Positions 13,854 to 23,476 of a stretch of DNA of 43,332 nt are shown here, piece after piece. The DNA is from Pseudomonadota bacterium (GTDB lineage Bacteria > Pseudomonadota > Gammaproteobacteria > Burkholderiales > Burkholderiaceae_C): NCBI GenBank assembly GCA_018242005.1, contig JAFECU010000095.1, positions 1 through 43,332 on the forward strand. Reading direction: 5' to 3'. Every line of letters begins with the position of its first letter. The first letter of the stretch is position 1. Both the position numbers and the translations under genes were made by a program. The notes under the pieces are model-generated. The model made no database searches. It saw only the letters and a list, made by a program, of their open reading frames with translations, and was not told the origin of the DNA.

Positions 13854-14590
13854 CCACTCAAGCAAGACCCACCACCGGGGCCCGGCGCTGGGCGGCGCTG
13901 CTCCTGGGCGCGGCCCTCGTGACCGGCTGCGCCACGGGGCCCAACGCCAATCCGGCCGACCCGTTCGAGCCCTACAACCGCAGCATGACCACGTTCAACG
14001 ACAACGTGGACAAGGCCGTGCTCAAGCCCGTGGCCACGCTGTACCGCGACGTGACGCCGTCGCCCGTGCGCACTGGCGTGGGCAACTTCTTCAGCAACCT
14101 GGGCGATGCCTGGTCCTTCGTCAACAACCTGTTGCAGTGGCGCGGCCTGGAGGCCTACGAAAGCCTGGTGCGTTTCGGCACCAACACCTTCCTCGGGCTG
14201 GGCGGCCTGCTGGACATTGCCAGCGAGGCCGGCATAGAACGGCACAAGCAGGACTTCGGCCTCACGCTTGGCCGCTGGGGCGTGCCCACGGGCCCTTACC
14301 TGGTGCTGCCGCTGCTGGGACCGTCCACGGTGCGCGACACGGCGGGCCTGTCGGCGGACCTGTTCGTGGGCGACCTGCTGGACCGGGTCCATGAGGTGCC
14401 AGTGCGCAACTCGCTCTATGCCCTGCGCTTCGTGGACGCGCGCGCCAGCCTGCTGCGCACCACCACGGTGCTAGACGAGGCCGCGCTCGACCCCTACAGC
14501 TTCACGCGCGACGTCTACCTGAAGTTGCGCACGGGCGCAAAGGACGGCGCCAACAATGACGACGGCGGCAAGCTGCCCAACGACTACTGA
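13850..14590 (+). CDS. mlaA: Outer-membrane lipoprotein MlaA (VacJ)
   Basis: MlaA sits in the outer membrane with a porin and removes phospholipid from the outer leaflet, handing it to MlaC. The 246-residue protein has a signal peptide ending in lipobox LVTGC (Cys near residue 26). The family motif DPFEPYNRSMTTFND follows, and then NFFSNLGDAWSFVNNLLQ. Further on are the conserved GVPTGPYLVLPLLGPSTVRD and YALRFVDARASLL. Presence in the mla operon rather than elsewhere is common in betaproteobacteria. The start overlaps mlaD (ATGA). Confidence 0.95.
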   Translation: MTTQARPTTGARRWAALLLGAALVTGCATGPNANPADPFEPYNRSMTTFNDNVDKAVLKPVATLYRDVTPSPVRTGVGNFFSNLGDAWSFVNNLLQWRGLEAYESLVRFGTNTFLGLGGLLDIASEAGIERHKQDFGLTLGRWGVPTGPYLVLPLLGPSTVRDTAGLSADLFVGDLLDRVHEVPVRNSLYALRFVDARASLLRTTTVLDEAALDPYSFTRDVYLKLRTGAKDGANNDDGGKLPNDY

Positions 14591-14699
14591 CACAGATGCC
14601 GGTGCGGCCGGTTGCCCTTGCTTGCAACCTGGCACGCATTGCGACGCAATTGGGCTGCACGGGCACTCCACAATCGAAAAAAATCCTGAGGACTTCTCC

Positions 14700-15362
14700 A
14701 TGATGAATCGCCGCACCCTCACGCAATCCGCCGCCGCCCTGGTCCTGGCGGCCTGCCTGCCCTGGCCCCAGGCCGCGCTGGCCGCCGATGAGGCGCCCGA
14801 TGCGCTGATCAAGCGCCTGTCGTCCGACGTGCTGGAGACCGTGCGCAACGACAAATCCATCAAGGGCGGTGACGTGGACAAGATCATGGTGCTCGTCAAC
14901 AAGACCATCATGCCGCACGTGAACTTCCGCCGCATGACGGCCGCCGCCGTAGGGCCGGCCTGGCGCAGCGCCACGCCCGCGCAGCAACAGAGCCTGCAGG
15001 ACGAGTTCAAGACCCTGCTGGTACGCACCTACTCGGGCGCTCTGAGCCAAGTCACGGACCAGACCATCGTCGTCAAGCCGCTGCGCATGGACCCGGGCGA
15101 CACCGACGTGCTGGTGCGCACCGAGATCCGTGGCCGCGGCGACCCGGTGCAGCTCGACTACCGCCTGGAAAAGACCCCCGGCGCGGGCAGCGGCTGGAAG
15201 ATCTACAACCTGAACGTGCTGGGCGTGTGGCTGGTCGAGACCTACCGCAGTCAGTTCGCGCAGGAGATCAACAGCAAGGGCATCGATGGCCTGATCGCCG
15301 CCCTGGCGGCGCGCAACAAGGCCAATGCCGACGCCAATGGCGGCGTGGCCCGCGCGAAGTGA
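14700..15362 (+). CDS. mlaC: Periplasmic phospholipid-binding protein MlaC
   Basis: MlaC ferries phospholipid across the periplasm between MlaA and MlaD. The protein has 220 residues from ATG 14700; the next codon is also ATG. The signal peptide, MMNRRTLTQSAAALVLAACLPWPQAALA (split here as MMNRRTLTQ plus a hydrophobic core), carries an Arg-Arg pair, so Tat export is conceivable. The mature part shows NKTIMPHVNFRRMTAAAVG, TYSGALSQVTDQTIVVKPL and LDYRLEKTPGAGSGWKIYNLNVLGVWLVETYR, all typical of the Tol_Tol_Ttg2/MlaC family. An upstream in-frame extension is not needed. Confidence 0.93.
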   Translation: MMNRRTLTQSAAALVLAACLPWPQAALAADEAPDALIKRLSSDVLETVRNDKSIKGGDVDKIMVLVNKTIMPHVNFRRMTAAAVGPAWRSATPAQQQSLQDEFKTLLVRTYSGALSQVTDQTIVVKPLRMDPGDTDVLVRTEIRGRGDPVQLDYRLEKTPGAGSGWKIYNLNVLGVWLVETYRSQFAQEINSKGIDGLIAALAARNKANADANGGVARAK

Positions 15363-15652
15363 GCGCGGGGAGCGCCGGCATGCTGGTACTGCCTACCGAA
15401 CTCACGCACCGCCAAGCCTCGGTCAACCTGCGCATGCTGCTGCAGGCGCAGAAGGCCATGGGCGGAACGCAGGTGGTGGTCGATGCCGGGGCGCTGGCCA
15501 CCTTTGACTCCTCGGCCCTGGCCGTGCTGCTGGAATGCCGCCGCGCCGCCCTCTTCGAGGGCAAGGGCTTTGCGGTCAAGGCCCTGCCGCCGGCCCTGGC
15601 CAGCCTGGCGGGGTTGTATGGCGTGCAGGAGCTGCTGCCCGCGTTGGGGTGA
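15359..15652 (+). CDS. mlaB: STAS-domain protein MlaB
   Basis: MlaB is a small cytoplasmic STAS protein that binds MlaF and controls assembly or activity of the MlaFEDB complex. I used the GTG at 15359, which overlaps the mlaC stop (GTGA) and gives 97 residues. An ATG at 15380 (MLVLPTELTHRQA) gives 90 residues and is equally possible. The STAS core reads QVVVDAGALATFDSSALAVLLECRRAAL, with the conserved DSSALA loop that in MlaB faces MlaF. The gene ends the mla set; a diguanylate cyclase gene follows 58 bases later. Confidence 0.88.
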   Translation: MSAGSAGMLVLPTELTHRQASVNLRMLLQAQKAMGGTQVVVDAGALATFDSSALAVLLECRRAALFEGKGFAVKALPPALASLAGLYGVQELLPALG

Positions 15653-15710
15653 CACCCGCAGGCGGTGCGTGGGACGTTGTTGCAGCCCTGGCTAACAATC
15701 AGAATGCCCC

Positions 15711-17006
15711 ATGCCTACGTCCAAGCCCGCACCCGACTGCGCACCGGCCGCCCTGGCACCTGATCCGTTTCGCCAACTGCTCGACGAGGTTGGCGCCTTT
15801 GTCTACACCACGGATCTGCAGGGGCGCTACACCTATGCCAACCGCTTGGTGCTGGAGTTGCTGGGGCACGCGCTCGACGATGTGGTGGGCAAGGACACTA
15901 CTCATTTCTTTGGCGAGGCGGGCAACGAGGCCCTGCGCGAGAACGATGCGCGCGTGCTGCGCGGCGGCGAGACCATTGCGCGCGAGGAAAGCAACCTCAT
16001 CATGGCCACGGGGGAGCTGCGCACCTACTGGTCGCTGAAGAAGCCGCTGCGCGACGCTGCCGGCAACATCATTGGCATGCTGGGCATCTCGCACGACATC
16101 ACCGAGAAAAAGCGCCTGGAAGACCGAGTGCGCAAGCAAAAGGAACTGCTCGATACGGTGCTGGACAACGTGGACGCGCTGGTCTACATGAAGGACACAC
16201 ACCGTCGCTTCATCTACGCCAACCAGCACGTGGCCGAGGCCCTGGGCCAGCCGGTCGAGCGCATCATCGGCCGCTTGGACACGGAGGTGCTGCCGCGCGA
16301 GGTGGCCGACAAGTTCTGGGCGTTGGACCAGAAGATCTTCGCCACGGGCCAGCGTCATGCCGGCGAGGAGGCCTTGGTTGATGGCGACGGACGGTGGCGC
16401 CATTTCTGGAGCGTGGTCGTGCCGCTGTCCGCGCCCGACGGCACGCCGGCCGTGATCGGCCTGAGCACCGACATCACCGAGCTGCACGAGCTCAAGGAGG
16501 AGCTCAAGCGCCAGGCCAGTACCGATGCGCTGACGGGTCTGGCCAACCGGCGCAGCTTCTGGGAGCGAGCGGGGCATGAGTTTGCGCGCAGCCGCCGGCA
16601 TGGCACGGCGCTGTCGCTGATCGCCATCGATATCGACCATTTCAAGCGCCTGAACGACAGCTTTGGCCATCTGGCGGGCGATCGCGTGCTGCGCGAGTTT
16701 GCCGCCTGCTGCCGGGACATGCTGCGCGACGGCGACCTGTGCGCCAGAACCGGTGGTGAGGAATTCTGCGTGCTGCTGCCGGACACGGACCTGGCCGGCG
16801 CGATGCACATTGCCGAGCGCATCCGGGCGCTGACGGCTTCCCTGTGCCTTGACGACCAGGGCCAGCGGCTGCGCGTCAGCGCCAGCTTCGGTGTTGCCAG
16901 CCTGGGGGCAGGGGACGAGGACTTTGATGCCCTGTTCGCGCGCGCCGACCGGGCGCTCTACGGCGCCAAGCAGCAGGGCCGCGACCGCATTTCCTCCGGG
17001 CGCTAG
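15711..17006 (+). CDS. PAS-PAS-GGDEF diguanylate cyclase
   Basis: The 431-residue soluble protein has two PAS sensor domains (about residues 20-135 and 145-260) and a C-terminal GGDEF domain (about 268-430). The active site is GGEEF at 348-352, a functional variant. An RxxD inhibitory site (R339-D342) lies exactly five residues before it, so product feedback by c-di-GMP is expected. The domain opens with STDALTGLANRRSFWE. There is no membrane segment, so the PAS domains likely sense a cytoplasmic ligand, which cannot be read from the sequence. It lies after mlaB in the same direction; a role in lipid transport is not implied. Confidence 0.93.
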   Translation: MPTSKPAPDCAPAALAPDPFRQLLDEVGAFVYTTDLQGRYTYANRLVLELLGHALDDVVGKDTTHFFGEAGNEALRENDARVLRGGETIAREESNLIMATGELRTYWSLKKPLRDAAGNIIGMLGISHDITEKKRLEDRVRKQKELLDTVLDNVDALVYMKDTHRRFIYANQHVAEALGQPVERIIGRLDTEVLPREVADKFWALDQKIFATGQRHAGEEALVDGDGRWRHFWSVVVPLSAPDGTPAVIGLSTDITELHELKEELKRQASTDALTGLANRRSFWERAGHEFARSRRHGTALSLIAIDIDHFKRLNDSFGHLAGDRVLREFAACCRDMLRDGDLCARTGGEEFCVLLPDTDLAGAMHIAERIRALTASLCLDDQGQRLRVSASFGVASLGAGDEDFDALFARADRALYGAKQQGRDRISSGR

Positions 17007-17039
17007 GAACGTGGGCGGCAGAAGAAGTGTCGGCTGCAA

Positions 17040-17062
17040 ATGGGCCGCATCGGTCCATTTTT
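17040..17062 (+). terminator. Likely intrinsic terminator after the GGDEF gene
   Basis: A 7-base stem, atgggcc/ggtccat (one G-T pair, loop gcatc), is followed by a run of T at 17058-17062. It lies 34 bases after the stop of the diguanylate cyclase gene and would end the mla-GGDEF transcript. The stem is short, so efficiency is uncertain. Confidence 0.45.
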
Positions 17063-17122
17063 GGCTTCGCCGCTCCTCGAGAGCAACGGCTTCTTGACCC
17101 ATGGCCCGGCCATAGGCCTGCG

Positions 17123-17157
17123 AACCCGGCAAAGACCGGCCTCGCTGGAGCCGGGTT
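17123..17157. repeat. Hairpin in the gap before the ABC-2 exporter
   Basis: A perfect 8-base inverted repeat, aacccggc (17123-17130) and gccgggtt (17150-17157), is separated by 19 bases. The remainder of the 272-base gap 17007-17278 has no gene. A putative start region for the exporter lies just before 17279 (cataaaatgcc could serve as a -10, cataaa), but this is weak. Confidence 0.4.
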
Positions 17158-17278
17158 TGGCGACGCCTCGCTTCGAGAGCGCCCTTGGCGCTCCAGGTCC
17201 GCTGCCTGCCGGGGTGGCGGACGCCGATAGCCCCTAGGGTGCTGGTTTGGTGGCGGCATCATAAAATGCCCGGTTCCC

Positions 17279-18199
17279 ATGACCGCTGTATCCTTCCAAT
17301 CCGTCTCCAAGATCTTCCCCACGCCGCGCGGGCCGTTTCAGGCCCTGCATGGCGTGAGCCTGGACATCGCGGAGGGCGAATTCTTTGGCCTGCTCGGTCC
17401 CAACGGCGCCGGCAAGACCACCATGATCAGCATCCTGGCGGGCCTGTCTCGCCCCAGCAGCGGCCGCGTGTCCGTGCTGGGCCACGATGTGCAGGCCGAC
17501 TTTGCCAACGCGCGCCGGCTCCTGGGCGTGGTGCCGCAGGAGCTGGTGTTCGACCCCTTCTTCAACGTGCGCGAGGCGCTGCGCATCCAGTCGGGCTACT
17601 TCGGCGTGAAGAACAACGACGCCTGGATCGACGAGCTGCTGGAGAGCCTGGGCCTTGCCGACAAGGCAACGGCCAACATGCGGCAACTGTCGGGCGGCAT
17701 GAAGCGGCGCGTGCTCGTGGCCCAGGCGCTGGTGCACCGGCCGCCCATCATCGTGCTCGACGAGCCCACTGCCGGCGTGGACGTGGAGCTGCGCCAGACG
17801 CTGTGGCAGTTCATTGCCAGGCTGAACAAACAGGGCCACACGGTGCTCTTGACCACGCATTACCTCGAAGAGGCCGAGGCCCTGTGCGGGCGCATCGCCA
17901 TGCTCAAGGGCGGCCGCGTGGTGGCGCTCGACAGCACCACGAGGCTGCTGCAGAGCGCCAATGCCAGCGTGTTGCAGTTCAAGACCGATGCGCCGCTGCC
18001 GCCGCAGCTCGCACCGCTGGCGCGCGTGACCGGGCGCATCGTGCAGCTGCCCGCGCATGACGCGGCCGAGATCGAGCAGCACCTGGCGCTGCTGCGCCAG
18101 GCGGGTGTGGCCAGCGAGGATGTGGAGATCCGCCGCGCCGACCTGGAGGACGTGTTCCTCAAGGTCATGGGCACGGAAGCCGCGGAGGCCGCGGCATGA
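17279..18199 (+). CDS. ABC-2 type exporter ATP-binding protein (YadG-like)
   Basis: The 306-residue ATPase has Walker A GPNGAGKTT, signature LSGGMKRR, Walker B IIVLDEP, D-loop AGVDV and switch histidine LTTHYLEEAE. The last 80 residues form the C-terminal extension typical of exporter ATPases (DRR/YadG type). Its stop overlaps the permease start by four bases, so the two form one exporter. The substrate is unknown. The position between the mla genes and the bolA-murA pair is striking, because in E. coli mlaB is followed directly by ibaG (bolA-like) and murA. Confidence 0.9.
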   Translation: MTAVSFQSVSKIFPTPRGPFQALHGVSLDIAEGEFFGLLGPNGAGKTTMISILAGLSRPSSGRVSVLGHDVQADFANARRLLGVVPQELVFDPFFNVREALRIQSGYFGVKNNDAWIDELLESLGLADKATANMRQLSGGMKRRVLVAQALVHRPPIIVLDEPTAGVDVELRQTLWQFIARLNKQGHTVLLTTHYLEEAEALCGRIAMLKGGRVVALDSTTRLLQSANASVLQFKTDAPLPPQLAPLARVTGRIVQLPAHDAAEIEQHLALLRQAGVASEDVEIRRADLEDVFLKVMGTEAAEAAA

Positions 18200-18951
18200 C
18201 GGGCTGGCAGACCCTGTTCTACAAGGAGGTGCTGCGTTTCTGGAAGGTGGCCTTCCAGACCGTGGCCGCGCCCGTGCTCACGGCCGTGCTCTACCTCTTG
18301 ATCTTCAGCCATGTGCTCGAGGATCGCGTGCAGGTCTATGGGCAGCTGAGCTACACGGCGTTTCTGGTGCCCGGCCTCGTCATGATGAGCGTGCTGCAGA
18401 ACTCGTTTGCCAACAGCTCGTCGAGCCTCATCCAGAGCAAGATCATGGGCAACCTGGTGTTCGTGCTGCTCACGCCGCTGTCGCACTGGGCCTGGTTCTT
18501 CGCCTACGTGGGCTCGTCGGTGCTGCGCGGGCTGCTCGTGGGCCTGGGTGTGTTTGCCGTTACGCTGTTCTTTGCTCGGCCGGAGTTTGCGGCGCCGCTG
18601 TGGGTGCTGGTGTTTGCGCTGCTGGGCGCGGCGCTGCTGGCCACGCTGGGCGTGATCGCCGGGCTGTGGGCCGACAAGTTCGACCAGATGGCGTCGTTCC
18701 AGAACTTTCTCATCATGCCCATGACGTTTTTGTCGGGCGTGTTCTACTCCATCCACTCGCTGCCCGCCTTCTGGCAGCAGGCCAGTCGGTTCAACCCGTT
18801 CTTCTACATGATCGACGGCTTTCGCTACGGCTTCTTCGGCGTGAGCGACGTCTCGCCCTGGCTGAGCCTGGTCATCGTCGGCGGCGCCTGGGCGGCCGTC
18901 AGCCTTCTGGCGCTGCGCCTGCTGCGCACGGGCTACAAAATTCGGAACTAG
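18196..18951 (+). CDS. ABC-2 type exporter permease (YadH-like)
   Basis: The 251-residue integral-membrane protein belongs to the ABC-2 membrane family, with about six hydrophobic helices. Recognisable features are the N-terminal amphipathic segment TLFYKEVLRFWKVAFQTVAAPVL (shown in two parts: TLFYKEVLRF and WKVAFQTVAAPVL), SSSLIQSKIMGNLVFVLLTP and PMTFLSGVFYSIHSLPAFWQ, the last being the conserved ABC-2 loop. It is coupled to the ATPase gene by an ATGA overlap. The bolA-family gene follows only two bases after its stop. Confidence 0.9.
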   Translation: MTGWQTLFYKEVLRFWKVAFQTVAAPVLTAVLYLLIFSHVLEDRVQVYGQLSYTAFLVPGLVMMSVLQNSFANSSSSLIQSKIMGNLVFVLLTPLSHWAWFFAYVGSSVLRGLLVGLGVFAVTLFFARPEFAAPLWVLVFALLGAALLATLGVIAGLWADKFDQMASFQNFLIMPMTFLSGVFYSIHSLPAFWQQASRFNPFFYMIDGFRYGFFGVSDVSPWLSLVIVGGAWAAVSLLALRLLRTGYKIRN

Positions 18952-18953
18952 CA

Positions 18954-19199
18954 ATGACTGCAGACCACATCAAAGACATCATCCGCGCCGGCATGGCCTG
19001 CGACTACATCACGCTCGAGGGTGACGGCCGCCACTGGTACGCCGTCATCGTCTCGCCCGAGTTCGAGGGCAAGCGCCCGATACAGCGCCACCAGCGCGTC
19101 TACGCCACGCTGGGCGACAAGATGGCGCGCGACGAGGTGCATGCGCTGTCGATGAAGACCTTCACACCGGCCGAATGGGCCGCGGCGCAGCAGTCCTGA
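18954..19199 (+). CDS. BolA/IbaG family protein
   Basis: The 81-residue protein starts MTADHIKDIIRAGMACDYITLEGDGRHWYAVIV (given here as start, GMACDYITLEGDG and HWYAVIV). It contains the BolA-family core RHQRVYATLGDKM with the conserved histidine that helps bind a [2Fe-2S] cluster together with a monothiol glutaredoxin. In E. coli the homologue IbaG sits between mlaB and murA, and here too murA follows. Its start is two bases after the exporter permease stop. The family is involved in Fe-S cluster handling and acid or envelope stress; which applies here cannot be told. Confidence 0.9.
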   Translation: MTADHIKDIIRAGMACDYITLEGDGRHWYAVIVSPEFEGKRPIQRHQRVYATLGDKMARDEVHALSMKTFTPAEWAAAQQS

Positions 19200-19210
19200 A
19201 CTGCTTTTTT

Positions 19211-19255
19211 ATAACTGCCTGCGCATGATTGCTGGGCGTTTCGCCCCTATTTGAC
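19211..19255 (+). repeat. Dispersed ~45-bp element, copy 2
   Basis: The copy reads ataactgcctgcgcatgatt and continues to a cctatttgac end, matching in length and pattern the reverse complement of 26107-26151. It fills most of the 70-base gap between the bolA-family gene and murA, ending 14 bases before the murA ATG. Confidence 0.55.
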
Positions 19256-19269
19256 TCAAAAGACCCCCC

Positions 19270-20540
<1,271 letters not shown>

Positions 20541-20544
<4 letters not shown>

Positions 20545-21191
20545 CCCAGCCCATCACCCTGGCCCTGTCCAAGGGTCGCATCTTCGACGAGACCCTGCCG
20601 CTGCTGGCGGCCGCCGGCATCACGGTCACCGAAGACCCCGAGAAATCGCGCAAGCTCATCCTGTCCACCGATCAGCCCGATGTGCGCGTGGTGCTGGTGC
20701 GCGCCACCGACGTGCCCACCTATGTGCAGTACGGCGGCGCCGACCTGGGCGTGGCGGGCAAGGACTCGCTCATCGAGCATGGCGGCCAGGGGCTGTTCCG
20801 CCCGCTGGATTTGAAAATTGCCAAATGCCGCGTGAGCGTGGCCGTGCGCGCCGGCTTCGACTATGCGGGCGCCGTCACCCAGGGCTCGCGCCTGAAGGTG
20901 GCCACCAAGTACACCAGCATCGCGCGCGACTTCTTCGCCAGCAAGGGTGTGCATGTCGACATGATCAAGCTCTACGGCAGCATGGAGCTGGCGCCGCTCA
21001 CCGGCCTGGCCGACGCCATCGTGGACCTGGTCTCCACCGGCAACACCTTGAAGGCCAACAAGCTGATCGAGGTGGAGCAGATCATGGACATCAGCTCCCA
21101 CCTGGTCGTGAACCAGGCCGCGCTCAAACTCAAGCAGGGGCCGCTCAAGCGCATCATCGACGCGTTTGCCTCCGCCATACCCAAGGTTTGA
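20541..21191 (+). CDS. hisG: ATP phosphoribosyltransferase, short form
   Basis: HisG joins ATP and PRPP in the first step of histidine synthesis. The protein has 216 residues, the short form (HisG-S) lacking the C-terminal regulatory domain. Short forms need the HisZ regulatory subunit, which is not in this window. Motifs include [32 protein letters not shown] and [16 protein letters not shown], the last part of the PRPP-binding loop. It starts inside the murA stop codon (ATGA), and hisD follows after 19 bases. Confidence 0.96.
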
Positions 21192-21210
21192 TTCCATTCA
21201 GGTTGACACT

Positions 21211-22530
21211 ATGCAATTCGTAGCTGCTCCCGCCCGTCTGTCAACCGTTAACGCCACATTTGAGGCGGATTTTGCGGCGCGCCTGCACTGGTCGGCCGAG
21301 CAGGATGCGGCCATCGAGGAGCGCGTCGCCGCCATCCTGGCCGACGTACAGCAGCGCGGCGATGCCGCCGTGCTCGAATACACCCGGCGTTTCGACGGCC
21401 TGCAGGCCACAAGCATGGCTGCGCTGGAACTCACCCAGGCCGAGCTGCGAGCCGCCTACGACGGCCTGCCGGCCGGTCAGCGCGATGCCCTCACGGCCGC
21501 CGCGCAGCGCGTGCGCAGCTACCACGAGGCGCAGAAAAAGGCCTGCGGCGAGAGCTGGAGCTATCGCGACGAAGACGGCACGCTGCTGGGCCAGAAGGTC
21601 ACGCCGCTCGACCGCGTGGGCATCTACGTGCCCGGCGGCAAGGCCGCCTACCCGAGCAGCGTGCTCATGAACGCCATCCCCGCCCAAGTGGCGGGGGTGC
21701 AGGACATCATCATGGTGGTGCCGACTCCGCAGGGCGCCAAGAACCCGCTGGTGCTGGCCGCGGCCTGCGTGGCCGGTGTCACGCGCGCCTTCACCGTGGG
21801 CGGCGCTCAGGCCGTGGCGGCGCTGGCCCATGGCACGGCCACGATTCCGAAGGTGGACAAGATCACGGGCCCCGGCAACGCCTATGTGGCCAGCGCCAAG
21901 AAGCGCGTGTTCGGCCAGGTGGGCATAGACATGATCGCCGGGCCGTCTGAAATTCTGGTGCTGGCCGACGGCAGCACGCCGGCCGACTGGGTGGCCATGG
22001 ACTTGTTCAGCCAGGCCGAGCATGACGAGCTTGCGCAGTCCATTCTGCTGTGCCCCGATGCCGCCTACATCGATGCCGTGCAGCGCGAGATCGACCGCCT
22101 GCTGCCCCAGATGCCGCGCGCCGAGATCATCGCCAAGAGCCTCACCGGCCGCGGGGCGCTGATCCACACGCGCAGCATGGAGGAGGCCTGCGCCATCAGC
22201 AACCGCATCGCGCCCGAGCACCTGGAGGTCAGCAGCCGGGAGCCGCACCAATGGGAGCCGCTTCTGAGGCACGCCGGCGCCATCTTCCTCGGCGCCTATA
22301 CCAGCGAGGCTCTGGGCGACTACTGCGCGGGCCCCAACCATGTGCTGCCCACCAGCGGCACGGCGCGCTTTTCCAGCCCGCTGGGCGTGTACGACTTTCA
22401 GAAGCGCAGCAGCCTGATCGAGGTGAGCGAGCAGGGCGCCCAGGTGCTGGGCAGGATCGCCAGCGTGCTCGCCCATGGCGAGGGCCTGCAGGGGCACGCG
22501 CGCGCGGCCGAGATGCGGCTCACGCCTTGA
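21211..22530 (+). CDS. hisD: Histidinol dehydrogenase
   Basis: HisD oxidises L-histidinol to L-histidine with two NAD+ and a zinc ion, the last two steps of the pathway. The 439-residue length is normal. The ATG at 21211 ([21 protein letters not shown]) was preferred over an in-frame TTG at 21166 that lies inside hisG. Conserved stretches are [51 protein letters not shown] (zinc and substrate residues) and [18 protein letters not shown]. After this gene the histidine operon is interrupted by a convergent lipoprotein gene. Confidence 0.97.
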   Translation: MQFVAAPARLSTVNATFEADFAARLHWSAEQDAAIEERVAAILADVQQRGDAAVLEYTRRFDGLQATSMAALELTQAELRAAYDGLPAGQRDALTAAAQRVRSYHEAQKKACGESWSYRDEDGTLLGQKVTPLDRVGIYVPGGKAAYPSSVLMNAIPAQVAGVQDIIMVVPTPQGAKNPLVLAAACVAGVTRAFTVGGAQAVAALAHGTATIPKVDKITGPGNAYVASAKKRVFGQVGIDMIAGPSEILVLADGSTPADWVAMDLFSQAEHDELAQSILLCPDAAYIDAVQREIDRLLPQMPRAEIIAKSLTGRGALIHTRSMEEACAISNRIAPEHLEVSSREPHQWEPLLRHAGAIFLGAYTSEALGDYCAGPNHVLPTSGTARFSSPLGVYDFQKRSSLIEVSEQGAQVLGRIASVLAHGEGLQGHARAAEMRLTP

Positions 22531-22571
22531 GGCATCGATAGGGAACGGGGGGGCGACCCCCGCCCCACCCA

Positions 22572-23315
22572 TCAACGAAGGGCCAGGAGGGCCGTGCCTG
22601 CGGAGCCGTCGGGCGTGGTGCCCGTGATGACCAGCTGTGTGCCGACGCTCGGCTCAACGAAACTCAGGGCAATGCCCCTGGCCTGTTCGCCAGGCAAGCG
22701 GCAGGGCGCTGGACCGAAATTCAAGCTCACATCGAACACGTTCCTGCCACTGGCGCGTGGCTGCGCCTGACCGGTGATGTTGCAGCCCTGGAAGCCGGCG
22801 CGGAGGGCACCGGTGGCGTCAATGGTGATCTGCCCAAGGCCTCCGCCCAGGACCATGCCGTTCCAGGTGCCGGCAATACTGGAGAGGCTGGCCGGCGCCT
22901 GATAGTCGTAGTCGCTCTTCTTGACCACCTCGGTGGTGAAACTGTTCGTCAGTCCGAACGACGTCGTCGTGCCTCGGAAGCTTTGCCCTGGCACGTAGCT
23001 GCCGCTGAGGCTGCCATCGGACACCCGGCCGTCGTAGGAGTAGTCCCTGAGTTGCGCCGAATAGCTGGAACCGTCGCTGTTGCCCTGTGTGGCGCGCACC
23101 ATGCCTTTGACGTCCAACGCCTTACCGATGGGGATGCCATACAGCATCCACGAGTCTCCGTTTTCCAGCGTCACCGAGTAAACGAAGCGTTGCGCCGTTC
23201 CCCCCTCGTAGGCGCCTTCCAGCTTGGCGGCCACATTGTCATCGCCTCCACCGCCGCAGGCCGTCAGCAGGCCTGCCACCACCCATAGTGCGCATGGAGT
23301 TTTCATCGCTTTCAT
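22572..23315 (-). CDS. Unknown secreted lipoprotein
   Basis: I do not recognise the family. The 247-residue protein starts at ATG 23313-23315, seven bases after a perfect aaggag. It has a lipoprotein signal, MKAMKTPCALWVVAGLLTAC, with lipobox LLTAC at Cys20, followed by GGGGDD. The rest is rich in Gly, Ser, Thr and aromatic residues with alternating patterns (RFVYSVTLENGDSWMLYG, YSYDGRVSDGSLSGSY), suggesting two beta-rich halves. The second half begins near SIAGTWNGM and contains two cysteines (QGCNITG and PAPCRLPG) that could form a disulfide. It lies between hisD and a toxin-antitoxin pair, divergent from the latter. Confidence 0.75.
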   Translation of the reverse strand: MKAMKTPCALWVVAGLLTACGGGGDDNVAAKLEGAYEGGTAQRFVYSVTLENGDSWMLYGIPIGKALDVKGMVRATQGNSDGSSYSAQLRDYSYDGRVSDGSLSGSYVPGQSFRGTTTSFGLTNSFTTEVVKKSDYDYQAPASLSSIAGTWNGMVLGGGLGQITIDATGALRAGFQGCNITGQAQPRASGRNVFDVSLNFGPAPCRLPGEQARGIALSFVEPSVGTQLVITGTTPDGSAGTALLALR

Positions 23316-23434
23316 AAAGCGCTCCTTGTGAAATATCGTATCAACTGTAATGCAGATTTCTATTTGTAAAAAGTGCATGTGTGGGCAAACTGACAACAGC
23401 CTGGGGGAAAAGACACTGCTCGCCTGTTTTTCTG

Positions 23435-23463
23435 CACGAATTTCGTGGAACACGAATTTAGTG
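23435..23463 (+). promoter_or_regulatory. Tandem palindromic operator of the toxin-antitoxin pair
   Basis: Two copies of a 13-base palindrome lie side by side: cacgaatttcgtg (23435-23447) and cacgaatttagtg (23451-23463), 16 bases apart start to start. They end 13 bases before the antitoxin ATG, over the likely promoter. Paired palindromes one to one-and-a-half helical turns apart are what a ribbon-helix-helix antitoxin uses for autorepression. The lipoprotein gene runs the other way from about 120 bases upstream and could share control. Confidence 0.7.
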
Positions 23464-23476
23464 TAAACTTGCCACC

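Noticed and set aside
15699-17132. 477-codon minus-strand frame opposite the GGDEF gene
   Set aside because: The plus-strand protein has full PAS and GGDEF motifs; the antisense frame has none.
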